Shown in pieces: positions 24,268-33,399 of a stretch of DNA of 64,000 bases (positions are counted from its first letter, which is position 1; each line of letters starts with the position of its first letter). The notes under the pieces are model-generated. The model searched no databases, had not been told where the DNA came from, and was given only the letters and a program-made list of their open reading frames with translations. This DNA is from CBDCWT01 sp965223305 (GTDB taxonomy: Bacteria; Planctomycetota; Planctomycetia; Pirellulales; Pirellulaceae): assembly GCA_965223305.1 (NCBI GenBank), contig CBDCWT010000007.1:70257-134256 (forward strand), given 5' to 3'. The translations under genes and the position numbers were made by a program.

Positions 24268-24855
24268 TTAGCCCGTGGCCATCCGTTCCATCTCGAGTAG
24301 GTCGCAGGCGCGATCGAGCAGACGATCGACCGCGAACGGCTTTTGCATGAAGTCGTTCGCGCCCGCCTCCTTCAGATCGGCGATCTTGTCCTGTTCGACC
24401 ATTCCCGAGATGCAGATGATCTGCACGGCTTCGAGTGAGCTGTCGCTGCGAACACGCTGGCACACTTCCTTGCCGTTAATGTCGGGTAGCATCACATCCA
24501 GAATCACGATATCGGGACGGAACTCCTTGACGAACATGCCAGCGTCAAAGCCGTTGTTAGCCGTCCGGATGTCGAATCGGCCATCCTTAGCAAAGACGTC
24601 AACCAGCAGCTCGACCAGCTCTTCGTCGTCATCGACGATCAGGACTTTCCGCCTGCCGCTCTCCAGGGCGTCGGTGGGGATCCCGTTGTCCTTCATGAAC
24701 TGGAACAGCTGGTCCCGCGGGATTCGCCGAAATCGGCTGCCGGGCACTCGGAAGCCCTTCAGCGTTCCGTTATCAAAGCACCGAATGATAGTTTGTTGGC
24801 TGACCTTGCAGATCCTAGCCGCTTCCCCTGTAGTAAAGACGGTTTTCGTAGTCAT
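24268..24855 (-). CDS. HTH (MerR/excisionase-type) plus receiver regulator
   Basis: A 195-residue regulator with unusual domain order. Residues 1-58 are a MerR/excisionase-like DNA-binding domain (FTTGEAARICKVSQQTIIRC, then GTLKGFRVPGSRFRRIPRDQL). Residues about 68-190 are a receiver: D75/D76, phospho-acceptor D120 in IVILDVMLPDINGKEVC, and a K in FMQKPF. Typical response regulators put the receiver first. The ATG at 24855 is preceded by a weak AAGG. A near-consensus promoter at 25087-25114 gives a leader of about 225 nt. The histidine kinase downstream on the same strand is a candidate partner. Confidence 0.82.
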   Translation of the reverse strand: MTTKTVFTTGEAARICKVSQQTIIRCFDNGTLKGFRVPGSRFRRIPRDQLFQFMKDNGIPTDALESGRRKVLIVDDDEELVELLVDVFAKDGRFDIRTANNGFDAGMFVKEFRPDIVILDVMLPDINGKEVCQRVRSDSSLEAVQIICISGMVEQDKIADLKEAGANDFMQKPFAVDRLLDRACDLLEMERMATG

Positions 24856-25230
24856 GTCCGGCACCTTCCCTCCTAGCCGATGGTCGGACCAGCAAAAGGT
24901 GAGAGTCCAGAAGCGACGGCCGCGATCCGTCCTCAACCTCCGTGGAGTGCCACGCGTTGCTAGTCCCTAGCTCCCTCGTTAAACAAGACTTCGCGGCGTG
25001 CGTAAACCGCACACCTTTCTGGACTGCTCCAGCCGATCGCTTCGTCATAAACCTGTCAAGATTACCGATCTTTCACAGACGCCCGAATTATAGCGACCTG
25101 CGAGTGACAGTCAATATTGATTGAATCGACATAAGGTGAACGTAGATTAGAACTTGTGGCTAACTGAACGAAAACGGAAGTTGGACATCGACCGCGGAAG
25201 GTGGCGTTCGACGAGCCGTCGCTCGGCGCT
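24856..25230. other. long leader region of the HTH-receiver gene
   Basis: No gene visible. It contains the promoter at 25087-25114 and an otherwise uncharacterised 225-nt leader. I found no riboswitch signature that I recognise. Confidence 0.45.
25087..25114 (-). promoter_or_regulatory. sigma-70 promoter of the HTH-receiver gene
   Basis: On the minus strand TTGACT (25109-25114), a 16-nt spacer and a perfect TATAAT (25087-25092). This is one of the best promoter matches in the window. Confidence 0.7.
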
Positions 25231-27060
25231 CTAGGTCGGCCGATTACCCTCCAAGTGGGTCAGCAGCAGGGCCAGATCGGCGGGTGTGATCCCGCTGATG
25301 CGGCTGGCTTGATCCAGGCTCACCGGTCGGATCTTGGAGAGTTTCTCGCGCGCCTCCATGCGCAGATGACTGATGGTGTGAAAGTCGAGGCTGGAGGGAA
25401 TCCGCTTGTTTGCCAGCCGTTGCTGCCTGCGAACCTGAAGTTCCTGGCGTGCTACGTAGCCGGCGTATTTGGTGTCGTAAACCAGCTGCTGAACGACTTC
25501 CGCCGGGGTTGCGGCAAGGTCAGGATAGGCTTCGACGAGGTCGGCCCACTGTGTTTCCGGGCGCCGCAGGAATTTGGAGAGCGTGACACCCTGGTAGCGC
25601 CGCTGATCGAGCAGCTCTTGCACGCGATCGATTTCGGCCTGCTTCTGCCGGAAGCGCTGCCACCGCTCGGCGCCTACGAGTCCCAGCTGGCGGCCAAGGG
25701 GTGTCAGTCTCCGGTCGGCGTTATCTTGCCGCAGCAGCAACCGATACTCGGCGCGACTGGTGAACATCCGATACGGTTCATCCACTCCACGGGTCACGAG
25801 GTCATCGATCAGCACGCCGATGTATGCCTGATCGCGAGTGAGAATCACGGGCTCATCGCCGCGGACTTGGCGGGCCGCGTTCAGGCCGGCAACCAGGCCC
25901 TGTGCCGCCGCCTCTTCGTAGCCGGTCGTTCCATTGATTTGGCCGGCAAAGTACATGCCCGAGACTTGCTTGGTTTCGAGCGAGGGCCAAAGTTGGTCTG
26001 GTGAGCAGAAGTCGTATTCCACGGCGTAGCCGTAGCGCATGATTTGGGCCCGCTCCAGGCCTGGAATGAGCCGAAACATCTGATCTTGAACGTCGCGCGG
26101 CAGGCTCGTTGAAACGCCGTTGACGTAAACCTCGTGGGTCTGCCAGCCTTCCGGCTCGAGGAACAGCTGATGCTGTTGTTTACCGGCAAAACGCACTACC
26201 TTGTCTTCGATGGACGGGCAGTACCGCGGCCCGCTCGAGGCGATCTGCCCGCTGTACATCGGCGCTCGGGCTAAGTTGGCCTGGATCAGCTGGTGAACCT
26301 TTTCATTTGTCGAAGTGATCCAGCACGGCATCTGCTTTGTTGGCAATTCGTCGGTCAAGAACGAAAACGGTTGGGGCTGTTCGTCGCCTGGCTGTAACTC
26401 TGTCCGCTCGAAGTCGATCGTGCGGCCGTTGAGGCGCGGCGGCGTTCCTGTCTTGAATCGCTCGAGCCGAAACCCGAGCTGGCGCAGGGCGCCGCTGATC
26501 CCCGCCGTAGTTCCCTCCCCTGCCCGGCCGCCCGGTGTCCTGACCTCGCCGCTGTGCATGACTGCTTGCAGGAACGTGCCGGTGGTGAGGATCACTGCCG
26601 GCGCCCGGTAGATGACTTGTCCGGCGACACGCACTCCAACGATCCGCAGTCCACCGTCGCACTGCTCTGTCAGCAGGTCTTCGACGACTTCCTGGCGGAG
26701 GCTGAGGCCAGCCTGTTCCTCGACCAGCCGCTTGACCTCCTGCTGGTAGGCCCGCTTGTCAGCCTGGGCCCGGGGGCTGTGCATGGCGGGTCCCTTGCGG
26801 CGGTTTAGCAGCCGGAACTGAATCCCAGTGGCGTCGATCGCGCGGCCCATGACGCCTCCCAGCGCATCGATCTCGCGCACAATCTGTCCTTTGGCCACGC
26901 CTCCAATCGCCGGATTGCAGCTCATCTGAGCTACGGTATCTAGGTTGGTGGTCAACAGGGCGACCTGGGCGCCCAATCGCGCTGCGGCGAGCGCCGCTTC
27001 CGTACCGGCGTGACCTGCGCCGACGACCAGCACATCGTACTCGTACTCGACTGGGTTCAT
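25231..27060 (-). CDS. mnmG: tRNA uridine-5-carboxymethylaminomethyl modification enzyme MnmG
   Basis: With MnmE it installs the cmnm5 group on wobble uridine 34 of several tRNAs, using FAD, NADH and methylene-THF. The 609-residue length is normal. The N-terminal DVLVVGAGHAGTEAALAAAR loop binds FAD. The signatures QMSCNPAIGGVAKGQIVREI and GPAMHSPRAQADKR, including the conserved cysteine, are clear, as are GRYCPSIEDKV-like and VEYDFCSPDQL segments. The C-terminal helical domain that contacts MnmE and tRNA is present. The start is ATG 27060 or, three codons earlier, 27069. mnmE is not in the window. Confidence 0.95.
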   Translation of the reverse strand: MNPVEYEYDVLVVGAGHAGTEAALAAARLGAQVALLTTNLDTVAQMSCNPAIGGVAKGQIVREIDALGGVMGRAIDATGIQFRLLNRRKGPAMHSPRAQADKRAYQQEVKRLVEEQAGLSLRQEVVEDLLTEQCDGGLRIVGVRVAGQVIYRAPAVILTTGTFLQAVMHSGEVRTPGGRAGEGTTAGISGALRQLGFRLERFKTGTPPRLNGRTIDFERTELQPGDEQPQPFSFLTDELPTKQMPCWITSTNEKVHQLIQANLARAPMYSGQIASSGPRYCPSIEDKVVRFAGKQQHQLFLEPEGWQTHEVYVNGVSTSLPRDVQDQMFRLIPGLERAQIMRYGYAVEYDFCSPDQLWPSLETKQVSGMYFAGQINGTTGYEEAAAQGLVAGLNAARQVRGDEPVILTRDQAYIGVLIDDLVTRGVDEPYRMFTSRAEYRLLLRQDNADRRLTPLGRQLGLVGAERWQRFRQKQAEIDRVQELLDQRRYQGVTLSKFLRRPETQWADLVEAYPDLAATPAEVVQQLVYDTKYAGYVARQELQVRRQQRLANKRIPSSLDFHTISHLRMEAREKLSKIRPVSLDQASRISGITPADLALLLTHLEGNRPT

Positions 27061-27194
27061 CGGCCTCATCGTACGCCAATCAGTACGCCGTGTTAACGCC
27101 CGTGCAACGGCTGCCGAGATCGAGGCGAGGTCACTCGGATTGAGGTCACTTGGGTTGTAGCCGGCCGGCTCCCGCTTGCCACCCGCACTCGAGA

Positions 27195-27905
27195 TCAAGC
27201 TTGATCGCCAGGTTGGCCGTCCGGTACCGACTTGCGCGTGATCCACTCACTGTTGTCCGGCGGCGCACCATCTCGATTGACTCGACCGACAGAAGTCACC
27301 AGCTGTAGTACCAGTTGGGTGAGGCCGATCACGATCAGGCTCGAGAAAAAGACCAATGCCACTGTTTGAGGCTGTAAGCCGCCGACGGTTTTGGTTTGCA
27401 GGAAACTCAGCAGCAGGCCGTAGCCGACAAGCAGAGTCTTGAATTCGGTTGGTCCGAAGCGAGCCAAAGTGAACTCACCGATCATCTTGGCTCTGATATT
27501 GGTCAGGTTGGCGGTCGCATACAGGCCAATGACTGCGACCAAGCCCAGGTCAAGCCGCTGGCACGAGATCGCGAGGCCAACGAGCCAGTATGAGAAGGAC
27601 AGCGGGTCGAAGAAGTGGTCTAGCAGTTCCCCACCGTTGCGGCATTGTCCAGTAGCCCGCGCGTGAGTTCCATCTAGACAGTCGGCCAGATGGTTGCCGG
27701 CGACACCGCAGGCGACACCGATTCCTCCCCACCAGTGGCTGGTCGAGTAGGCGAAGCCCACCGCGGCCACGATGGCCAGCAGGTGTCCGGCAATCACAAT
27801 CGCCTCGGGCGGCAAGGACTGGGGAATCGGCAGCCACCTGTAAAGGGACTTTAGCGGCGTCGTCAACCAAGGGTCCAGCAAGCTGTGGGAGACGCGCTTG
27901 GTCAC
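27195..27905 (-). CDS. CDP-alcohol phosphatidyltransferase family membrane protein
   Basis: Transfers a phosphatidyl or similar phospho-group from a CDP-alcohol to an acceptor alcohol in phospholipid synthesis. The family motif D-x2-D-G-x2-A-R-x8-G-x3-D-x3-D is complete in DCLDGTHARATG and GELLDHFFD. The 236-residue protein has about six hydrophobic segments. The acceptor (inositol, glycerol phosphate, choline or ethanolamine) cannot be told from the sequence. It lies 134 bp upstream of mnmG on the same strand. Confidence 0.85.
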   Translation of the reverse strand: MTKRVSHSLLDPWLTTPLKSLYRWLPIPQSLPPEAIVIAGHLLAIVAAVGFAYSTSHWWGGIGVACGVAGNHLADCLDGTHARATGQCRNGGELLDHFFDPLSFSYWLVGLAISCQRLDLGLVAVIGLYATANLTNIRAKMIGEFTLARFGPTEFKTLLVGYGLLLSFLQTKTVGGLQPQTVALVFFSSLIVIGLTQLVLQLVTSVGRVNRDGAPPDNSEWITRKSVPDGQPGDQA

Positions 27906-27969
27906 GGGAGATGGGTGGTTGGTCGTTGAGATCGTGAGAGGTGGGCAATAGGGCCCGGCGGGCGGTGAA

Positions 27970-28254
27970 CTACGCTTCTACGGATACGCCCTTCCAGAAA
28001 GCCACAAAGCCCGCGATCCGCTCGGCTTCCGGTTTCGGAGATGCGTAGTACCACGCAGCGTCTTCGTTGGTTTGGCCGTCGACGTCCAAGTGGTAGTAGC
28101 TGGCTGTTCCTTTCCAACCACAAACCGAGGTTGTCTCGCTGGCTCGAAAGTACTCGCTGCGAATTGCCCCGGGAGGAAAGTAGTGGTTCCCCTCGACGAC
28201 TTCCGTCTGATCGCTCTCCGCAACTACGGCTCCATTCCAAATGGCTTTGGCCAT
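27970..28254 (-). CDS. DUF427 domain protein
   Basis: A 94-residue single-domain protein. The beta-rich DUF427 fold is recognised from AIWNGAVVAESDQTEVVEGN, HYFPPGAIR, SVCGWKGTASYYHLDVDG and AAWYYASPKPEAERI. Its biochemical role is not known. The ATG at 28254 with GAGGT upstream is preferred to the GTG at 28260. It is 64 bp upstream of the phosphatidyltransferase gene on the same strand. Confidence 0.85.
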   Translation of the reverse strand: MAKAIWNGAVVAESDQTEVVEGNHYFPPGAIRSEYFRASETTSVCGWKGTASYYHLDVDGQTNEDAAWYYASPKPEAERIAGFVAFWKGVSVEA

Positions 28255-28516
28255 GTCCACACCTCAATTTTGCTGCACGATAAGTTGTTCGGGTCGAAAC
28301 TGCCGCTGGTCCGGGGCTGAGCCGCTTTTACGCCTTTCAGCTAGTTCGGCGCTTGGCGGGGGCTCCGTCTTGGTCCAGAATGTGACTTGTTGCCGCCCTG
28401 AGCGCTCGGCGCCCGTTTACGCAGGTGAATGATATCACACGGGCCCATCTGTTCCAGCTGCCCCCGGAGGGCCCTGGCTGGGAGCGGCCTAGGGTGGCGG
28501 CTGTGGGGAGTGTGTT

Positions 28517-29095
28517 TTGGCCAACGGTTGTCATTTGGTGCGTGTCGGAAGCATGGGACAGGTGGGACGCTTTGCGGCCACTGACGGGGCGTGCTACGCG
28601 CGCCGCTCACGCGTGGTCTGCCGGACCGCCCGCGGCCTGGAGGTCGGCGAGGTGCTTGGGCCCAGTGCGGGAACGGTCGACTCCTGTGACGGCCGCCTGC
28701 TGCGCCGTGTAACCGTACAAGACGAGTTGCTGATCACCCGCATCGAACGCCGCAGGAACGTTGCCTTTCAAGCCTGCACGGCGCTCTTGGCTAGCGAAGG
28801 CGTGCCGGCTGTGCTGGTGGATGTGGAGCATCTGTTCGACGGACAGTCCCTGTTTTTCTACTTCCTTGGCGAGACCCCACCCGAAGCGGCCGCGTTGACT
28901 GATAGGTTGGCCGAGACCTACGAGGCGGAGGTACAGTTTCGCAGCTTTACTGAAACAGTGGCCGTCGGCTGTGGCAGCGATTGCGGTACCGAAGGCAGCA
29001 GTCGATGCGGCAGCGGATGCGCCACGTGTGCCGTCGCCGGCACGTGTGCTGTGCAGGCTCAAGAGACTCGTTTTCGTGCTCGCAACAAAGCTTGA
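28517..29095 (+). CDS. PSP1-domain protein with Cys-rich tail
   Basis: A 192-residue protein of the PSP1/RicT (YaaT) type. It has an N-terminal strand HLVRVGSMGQVGRF, then RVVCRTARGLEVGEVLGP, and a C-terminal PSP1 fold (VLVDVEHLFDGQSLFFYFLG, EVQFRSFTETVAVG). RicT in Bacillus acts with RicA/RicF in RNA maturation and carries Fe-S clusters with its partners. The cysteine-rich tail here (CGSDCGT, CGSGCATCAVAGTC) could bind a metal or cluster but is spaced differently. TTG 28517 (GGGAG upstream) keeps the first strand; ATG 28553 would cut it off. Start uncertain. Confidence 0.65.
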   Translation: MANGCHLVRVGSMGQVGRFAATDGACYARRSRVVCRTARGLEVGEVLGPSAGTVDSCDGRLLRRVTVQDELLITRIERRRNVAFQACTALLASEGVPAVLVDVEHLFDGQSLFFYFLGETPPEAAALTDRLAETYEAEVQFRSFTETVAVGCGSDCGTEGSSRCGSGCATCAVAGTCAVQAQETRFRARNKA

Positions 29096-29442
29096 GCAAG
29101 TAGATGGGCCGGAACAAGCGGCGCCGCAGTTGGTGATTTCTCGCAAGGCGTGACCGCGCCGTTCCGGCGGCACGGGGTATCGTTTCGTGTTCAGCACCTG
29201 CCGGAACAGCGCGGCGGGTAGTCGTACACCAAGAAACGCTCTTTGCTTCGCTCGTTCCGGCCTACCCCACTACCCCACCTGCTCGTTCCGACCTACCCCA
29301 CTGCCGGAACAGCGCGGCGGGTAGTCGTACGCCAAGAAACGCTTTTTGCTTCGCTCGTTCCGGCCTACCCACTACCCGCTCGTTCCGGCCCACTACCCCA
29401 CCTGTCCACTACCCGCTTGTTGTTGGGCGACTCGTTGGCAAC
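29096..29442. other. convergent gap with family A copies
   Basis: No gene. It contains family A copy 5 and a partial copy, plus shorter CTCGTTCCGGCCTACC fragments at about 29280 and 29380. Confidence 0.7.
29100..29368. repeat. family A palindrome, copy 5, and a partial copy
   Basis: 29100-29265 is a full palindrome (GTAGATGGGCCGGAACAAGC to GCTCGTTCCGGCCTAC). 29303-29368 repeats its right half (GCCGGAACAGCGCGGCGGGT to GGCCTAC). The right half was therefore duplicated. Confidence 0.85.
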
Positions 29443-31188
29443 TCACGCATCCACGAGATCCCAGACGAACGTACGCAGGTCCGCGGGACATTCTTCCTTG
29501 TGCAGCGCTTTGATTGCCTCGAGGAGCCAGGGAGACTGGCTCGCGGCGGGCAGTGCTTTGCGGAGCCAGCTTGCAGCTCCGCCGAGCGGTGCGAGGAAAA
29601 CTCGCTGCTGCTTGAGCTCCTCGAGCAGGTCCTCGACCCAGCTGCGCAGCTCCGGGGGCAGTTGGGATAACGTACCCAATTCGGCTAGGTTCCACGACAG
29701 TTGGGCTTCCTTCAGCTCCTCGCGCGACAAGGCGGCGTCTGCGGAATCGTCCTGATCGTGGAACTGATCGAGAAACTCTTCAAGTTGTTGAGTGTTTGTC
29801 GCCAGCGTCCGCTGATCTAGCTTTCCTTCTAAATGCTGCGCTAATCGCTCCCGAGTCGCCAGCCAGGGGCGGGGTGGCGCATTCCCCGTCGTGGCCTCGA
29901 CCAGACTACTAAATCGTCGCTCGTCCTGGAAAACCTCAGGTCCGGTGACCACGGTCAGTGGAATCCCGGTCTGCCTGAGCAAACCGGTGACGCGCGCGAG
30001 TTGGGGCGCGCCATGCGCATGGACGAAACGCACTGCCCCCTGCTCCGGCCGGCGGGCTGCAATTGCCTCATAGACTAGTGCGTCGAGGCCCCTCGGCACC
30101 ACCACCACCTTCTTATGGAACAGGCAGTTAAGCGCGTTCTGGCTCGCCAGCAGCGGGTGGCGCGCCAGCCCTGCCGAGACGTCTGTTGGGACAGGAATCA
30201 GGCTCGGCGTACCATCGTTTCGGATGCAGCGGACGACAGTTGTTTTGGAGTTGCCGTCGATCAGACCCGCGAGCAGTGCGCAGCTGTTGGTGGCCAGGAA
30301 GAGCTGGCACCCGCTGGAGCTGGCTTGATCCGCTAGCCAACGGCCCAGGCGGCGGGTGGTTTGTGGATGTAGTTGCAATTCCGGCTGGTCAATCAAGACG
30401 ATCCGTTCGGGGACCAGCACGACACCGAGCAGGATACCGGCAACCGCCTGCCAACTGGTGCAGCATTCGTCGAGCGGTGTCAGCTGGTCGAAGGCCTGCT
30501 GATCGGCGAACGGATCCCCACTGACCGCCGGAAACTGCGCTGCGACACGGAGTGTGAGCTCGACGCGCGCCGAATCATCCAACTTCAACCGCATTCCTGG
30601 AACAACAGTCTCGAACGCGTCGGCGAGCTGTTCATGGAGGTGCGGGGGCGCATCGTGCAGCGCTTGGATCAAGCTTTCAGGGATGCGATCCGGCGGCATC
30701 GGGGACGTGCGCTCGACGAGCTGCTGGCGACGATCGGCGTCCAAATAGAGGGCCCGTGTCGGCATCAACTCCCCAAATGCGGTTGAACTTACCGCTTGGG
30801 CGCCAAGGACGGGCCTCTGCAGGATGGCCTTCAATTCGGGGCCGACCGTGCAGCGGTGCCCAGTTCGGACGTCGGGTCCGAACCCTTGGACTACCTGTGT
30901 ACCATCGTCGCCACTCAAACGCCTCAGGCCGTGCGTCAAACGATCGATTGTCAGTTTCCCGTGCAGCGTTACGTCGCGCAGTACGGTCGTTGGCCGGCTG
31001 CGCTCGTCACCAAGTGGCTCGAAGTTAGCCGCGAGACGGAGGATGTCGTGCAACGTCTCCGTCTTGCCGGAATTGGAGGCGCCCACCAGAGCTGTGATCG
31101 TGCCGACCGGGATCGGGTCGCCGCCGCGTGGTGCCAGCTCACGGATCAGTCGTTGTGGAGTTTCCGCCGTGTTTTCAGCCATCGCCAT
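29443..31188 (-). CDS. OLD-like AAA ATPase with degenerate TOPRIM region
   Basis: A 581-residue ABC-class ATPase. Walker A is GASNSGKT (about 36-43). The Walker B/D-loop region is ERIVLIDQPELQLHP followed by LFLATNSC. This arrangement matches OLD/RecF-like AAA15 or AAA21 proteins. After it, where OLD nucleases carry TOPRIM, there is VVVVPRGLDALVYEAI: the Glu of the usual VEG-x-(D/E) motif is missing, and I find no D-x-D metal motif later. So ATPase activity is likely but nuclease activity is doubtful. No partner defence gene such as gajB is adjacent. It is divergent from the S9 peptidase. Confidence 0.65.
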   Translation of the reverse strand: MAMAENTAETPQRLIRELAPRGGDPIPVGTITALVGASNSGKTETLHDILRLAANFEPLGDERSRPTTVLRDVTLHGKLTIDRLTHGLRRLSGDDGTQVVQGFGPDVRTGHRCTVGPELKAILQRPVLGAQAVSSTAFGELMPTRALYLDADRRQQLVERTSPMPPDRIPESLIQALHDAPPHLHEQLADAFETVVPGMRLKLDDSARVELTLRVAAQFPAVSGDPFADQQAFDQLTPLDECCTSWQAVAGILLGVVLVPERIVLIDQPELQLHPQTTRRLGRWLADQASSSGCQLFLATNSCALLAGLIDGNSKTTVVRCIRNDGTPSLIPVPTDVSAGLARHPLLASQNALNCLFHKKVVVVPRGLDALVYEAIAARRPEQGAVRFVHAHGAPQLARVTGLLRQTGIPLTVVTGPEVFQDERRFSSLVEATTGNAPPRPWLATRERLAQHLEGKLDQRTLATNTQQLEEFLDQFHDQDDSADAALSREELKEAQLSWNLAELGTLSQLPPELRSWVEDLLEELKQQRVFLAPLGGAASWLRKALPAASQSPWLLEAIKALHKEECPADLRTFVWDLVDA

Positions 31189-31334
31189 CGTTGCAGTGGG
31201 TTGTATGGATCGGTCTCAGCGGTTGCCGAGCAGTTATCGGAGGCCTAAGCTTATCGTTCATGATATCGCCTGGCTAATGCGTTATCAGTAGTCTGCAAGG
31301 CGCCTCGCATGTTTCGGTCAGTCGAAGGGTTGCT

Positions 31335-33293
31335 ATGTCAAAGCCTCTCTCAAGATCTCTGTTTTGCACTTCGATCCTGGGATGTCTGCTGCACAGTCCG
31401 GCTGAGTCCCAAGAAGCAGTCGTCGATCCTCGGCGGCCAGCTGCCATTGAGGCGGCTGAGGTTCCACCAGTTCCGGAGGAGGTGTTTGCCCGATTGCGGG
31501 AATACAGCCACGTTCGGCAAGCGGCCTTTCTCGGCTGGGCGCCCGATGGGTCTGGGATCCTGGTCTCGACGCGTTTCGGAAACTCGACACAGTTACATCG
31601 CGTTCGCATGCCCGGAGGTCGGCGGGAGCAGATTACTTTCTTCGAAGAGCCGGTTCGCGGCGGTTTCATCCCCCAAGCGAACGACAACGCGATCCTGATG
31701 TCGATGAGCAGCGGAGGCAACGAGAATTATCAAGTCTACTACCTCGATCCAGCTCGGCATCGCAGCGTGATGCTGACCGACGGCCGCTCGCGCAATCGTG
31801 TCGATGTGGTCCGCCACGACGGCCAGCAGATGGTGATCGCGAGCACCGGACGCAACGGCCGCGATACCGACCTTTATTTGGCCGATCCGCGCAGACCAGA
31901 TTCGATGGAGATGCTCCTCCAGACGGACCGTGAGTATTGGTACGCAGCAGATTGGTCGCAAGACGGTTCCACGTTGTTGCTTGGGCGATACGTTTCGATC
32001 AACGAATCGTATTTCGCGTTGTTGGACATCGCAGAGCGGAAACAGACGGACCTCGAACTTCCTGGCGGTCAGCCGGCGTCGATCGGTGCGCTGCAGTTTT
32101 CGCCTGATGCTCGGTCGATCTACATCACCACCGACGCTATGGGTGAGTTCCGGCGGCTTGGTCGCTACGAGCTCGCTACAGGCAGCTACGAATGGTTGTC
32201 GGGCGACATCGACTGGGATGTTCGCGACGTTGTTGTGGAGCCAAAGAGTGGTCTCGTTGCTTTCACCATCAATGCCGACGGAGCAAGCCGCCTCTTTCTG
32301 CTGAACGGGGACGACCGCCGCGAGTTGGCGATCCCCTTGGGCATCGTTGCTGGTATCGAATTCTCGCCCGACGCGCGGCACCTTGGGTTCTCGTTGGCGA
32401 GACCGGACGCTCCGACAGACGCTTACTCCTTGGATTTGAGCGACCACGAATTGACGCGCTGGACATTCAGCGAAGTGGGTGGACTGGACCCGACGAAATT
32501 TGTGGTGCCGGAGCGCATTGAGTTCCCCTCTTTTGATGGTCGGAAGATTCCGGCCTACTACTTCCGTCCTCGTAATATCTCGGAGACGGAGCCGGCGGCC
32601 GTCTTGATCAACATTCACGGCGGCCCGGAGAGCCAGTATCGGCCCTACTTCTCTAGTTCAACGCAGTACTACGTCAACGAGTTGGGCTTGGCAGTCATCC
32701 ACCCCAACGTGCGCGGCTCGGCGGGATACGGAAAGACCTACTTGAAACTCGACAACGCTGCGCGACGAGAAGACAGCGTGCGGGACATTGGAGCGCTGTT
32801 GGATTGGGTAGCCCAACAGCCCGAGCTGGATTCGTCACGGATCGCCGTGGCCGGTGGTTCCTACGGCGGCTATATGGTGCTCGCCTCCCTGGAGCATTTC
32901 GGTCCGCGCATCAAGGCGGGCATCGACATCGTGGGGATCGCCAACTTCATTACGTTTCTTGAAAATACAGCCGACTACCGGCGGGATCTGCGCCGCGCCG
33001 AATATGGGGACGAACGAGATCCGCAGATGCGGGCCGTGTTCGAACGCATCAACCCGACCGCTCATGCGGACAAGATCAGCTCAGCACTGCTCGTAGCCCA
33101 TGGCAAGAACGATCCACGGGTACCGTTTTCGGAGGCCGTTCAAATCGCGGATGTGGTCCGCCAGCGTGGTCGCCCTGTTTGGACGATTTACGCCGACAAC
33201 GAAGGGCATGGTTTCGCCAAGAAAGACAACGCAGACTACCTTCGTGCTGTGCAGTCGTTGTTTCTGCGGCGCGAGCTAAAAGAGGAGGAGTGA
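31335..33293 (+). CDS. exported prolyl-oligopeptidase-family (S9) peptidase
   Basis: A 652-residue serine peptidase that probably acts outside the cytoplasm on peptides. A signal peptide is visible at residues 1-26 (SLFCTSILGCLLHSPAES). The N-terminal half is a beta-propeller that gates substrates, with TolB/WD-like repeats such as FSPDARSIYITTD and FSPDARHLGFSLA. The C-terminal alpha/beta hydrolase has S509 in GGSYGGYM, D593 in GKNDPRVPF and H625 in NEGHGF, a complete triad. PNVRGSAGYGKTY is typical of the S9C acylaminoacyl/dipeptidyl group. The ATG at 31335 has AAGGG close upstream. Confidence 0.9.
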   Translation: MSKPLSRSLFCTSILGCLLHSPAESQEAVVDPRRPAAIEAAEVPPVPEEVFARLREYSHVRQAAFLGWAPDGSGILVSTRFGNSTQLHRVRMPGGRREQITFFEEPVRGGFIPQANDNAILMSMSSGGNENYQVYYLDPARHRSVMLTDGRSRNRVDVVRHDGQQMVIASTGRNGRDTDLYLADPRRPDSMEMLLQTDREYWYAADWSQDGSTLLLGRYVSINESYFALLDIAERKQTDLELPGGQPASIGALQFSPDARSIYITTDAMGEFRRLGRYELATGSYEWLSGDIDWDVRDVVVEPKSGLVAFTINADGASRLFLLNGDDRRELAIPLGIVAGIEFSPDARHLGFSLARPDAPTDAYSLDLSDHELTRWTFSEVGGLDPTKFVVPERIEFPSFDGRKIPAYYFRPRNISETEPAAVLINIHGGPESQYRPYFSSSTQYYVNELGLAVIHPNVRGSAGYGKTYLKLDNAARREDSVRDIGALLDWVAQQPELDSSRIAVAGGSYGGYMVLASLEHFGPRIKAGIDIVGIANFITFLENTADYRRDLRRAEYGDERDPQMRAVFERINPTAHADKISSALLVAHGKNDPRVPFSEAVQIADVVRQRGRPVWTIYADNEGHGFAKKDNADYLRAVQSLFLRRELKEEE

Positions 33294-33399
33294 GAGAGGA
33301 AGGAGGCCTCTGTTGGCGGGCTCAGCCCATTACCGGTTTGTAGCCGCTGCGGCGTGTTGCATGTGGGACGGCGCACGTTGCCTATGAGGAGAGCACCAG

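Noticed and set aside
28425..28712. 95-residue frame with ATG-like start before the PSP1 gene
   Set aside because: Out of frame with the PSP1 gene, Trp- and Arg-rich, no domain.
31593..32618. 341-residue frame opposite the S9 peptidase
   Set aside because: It lies antisense to a gene with a complete catalytic triad and has no recognisable fold.
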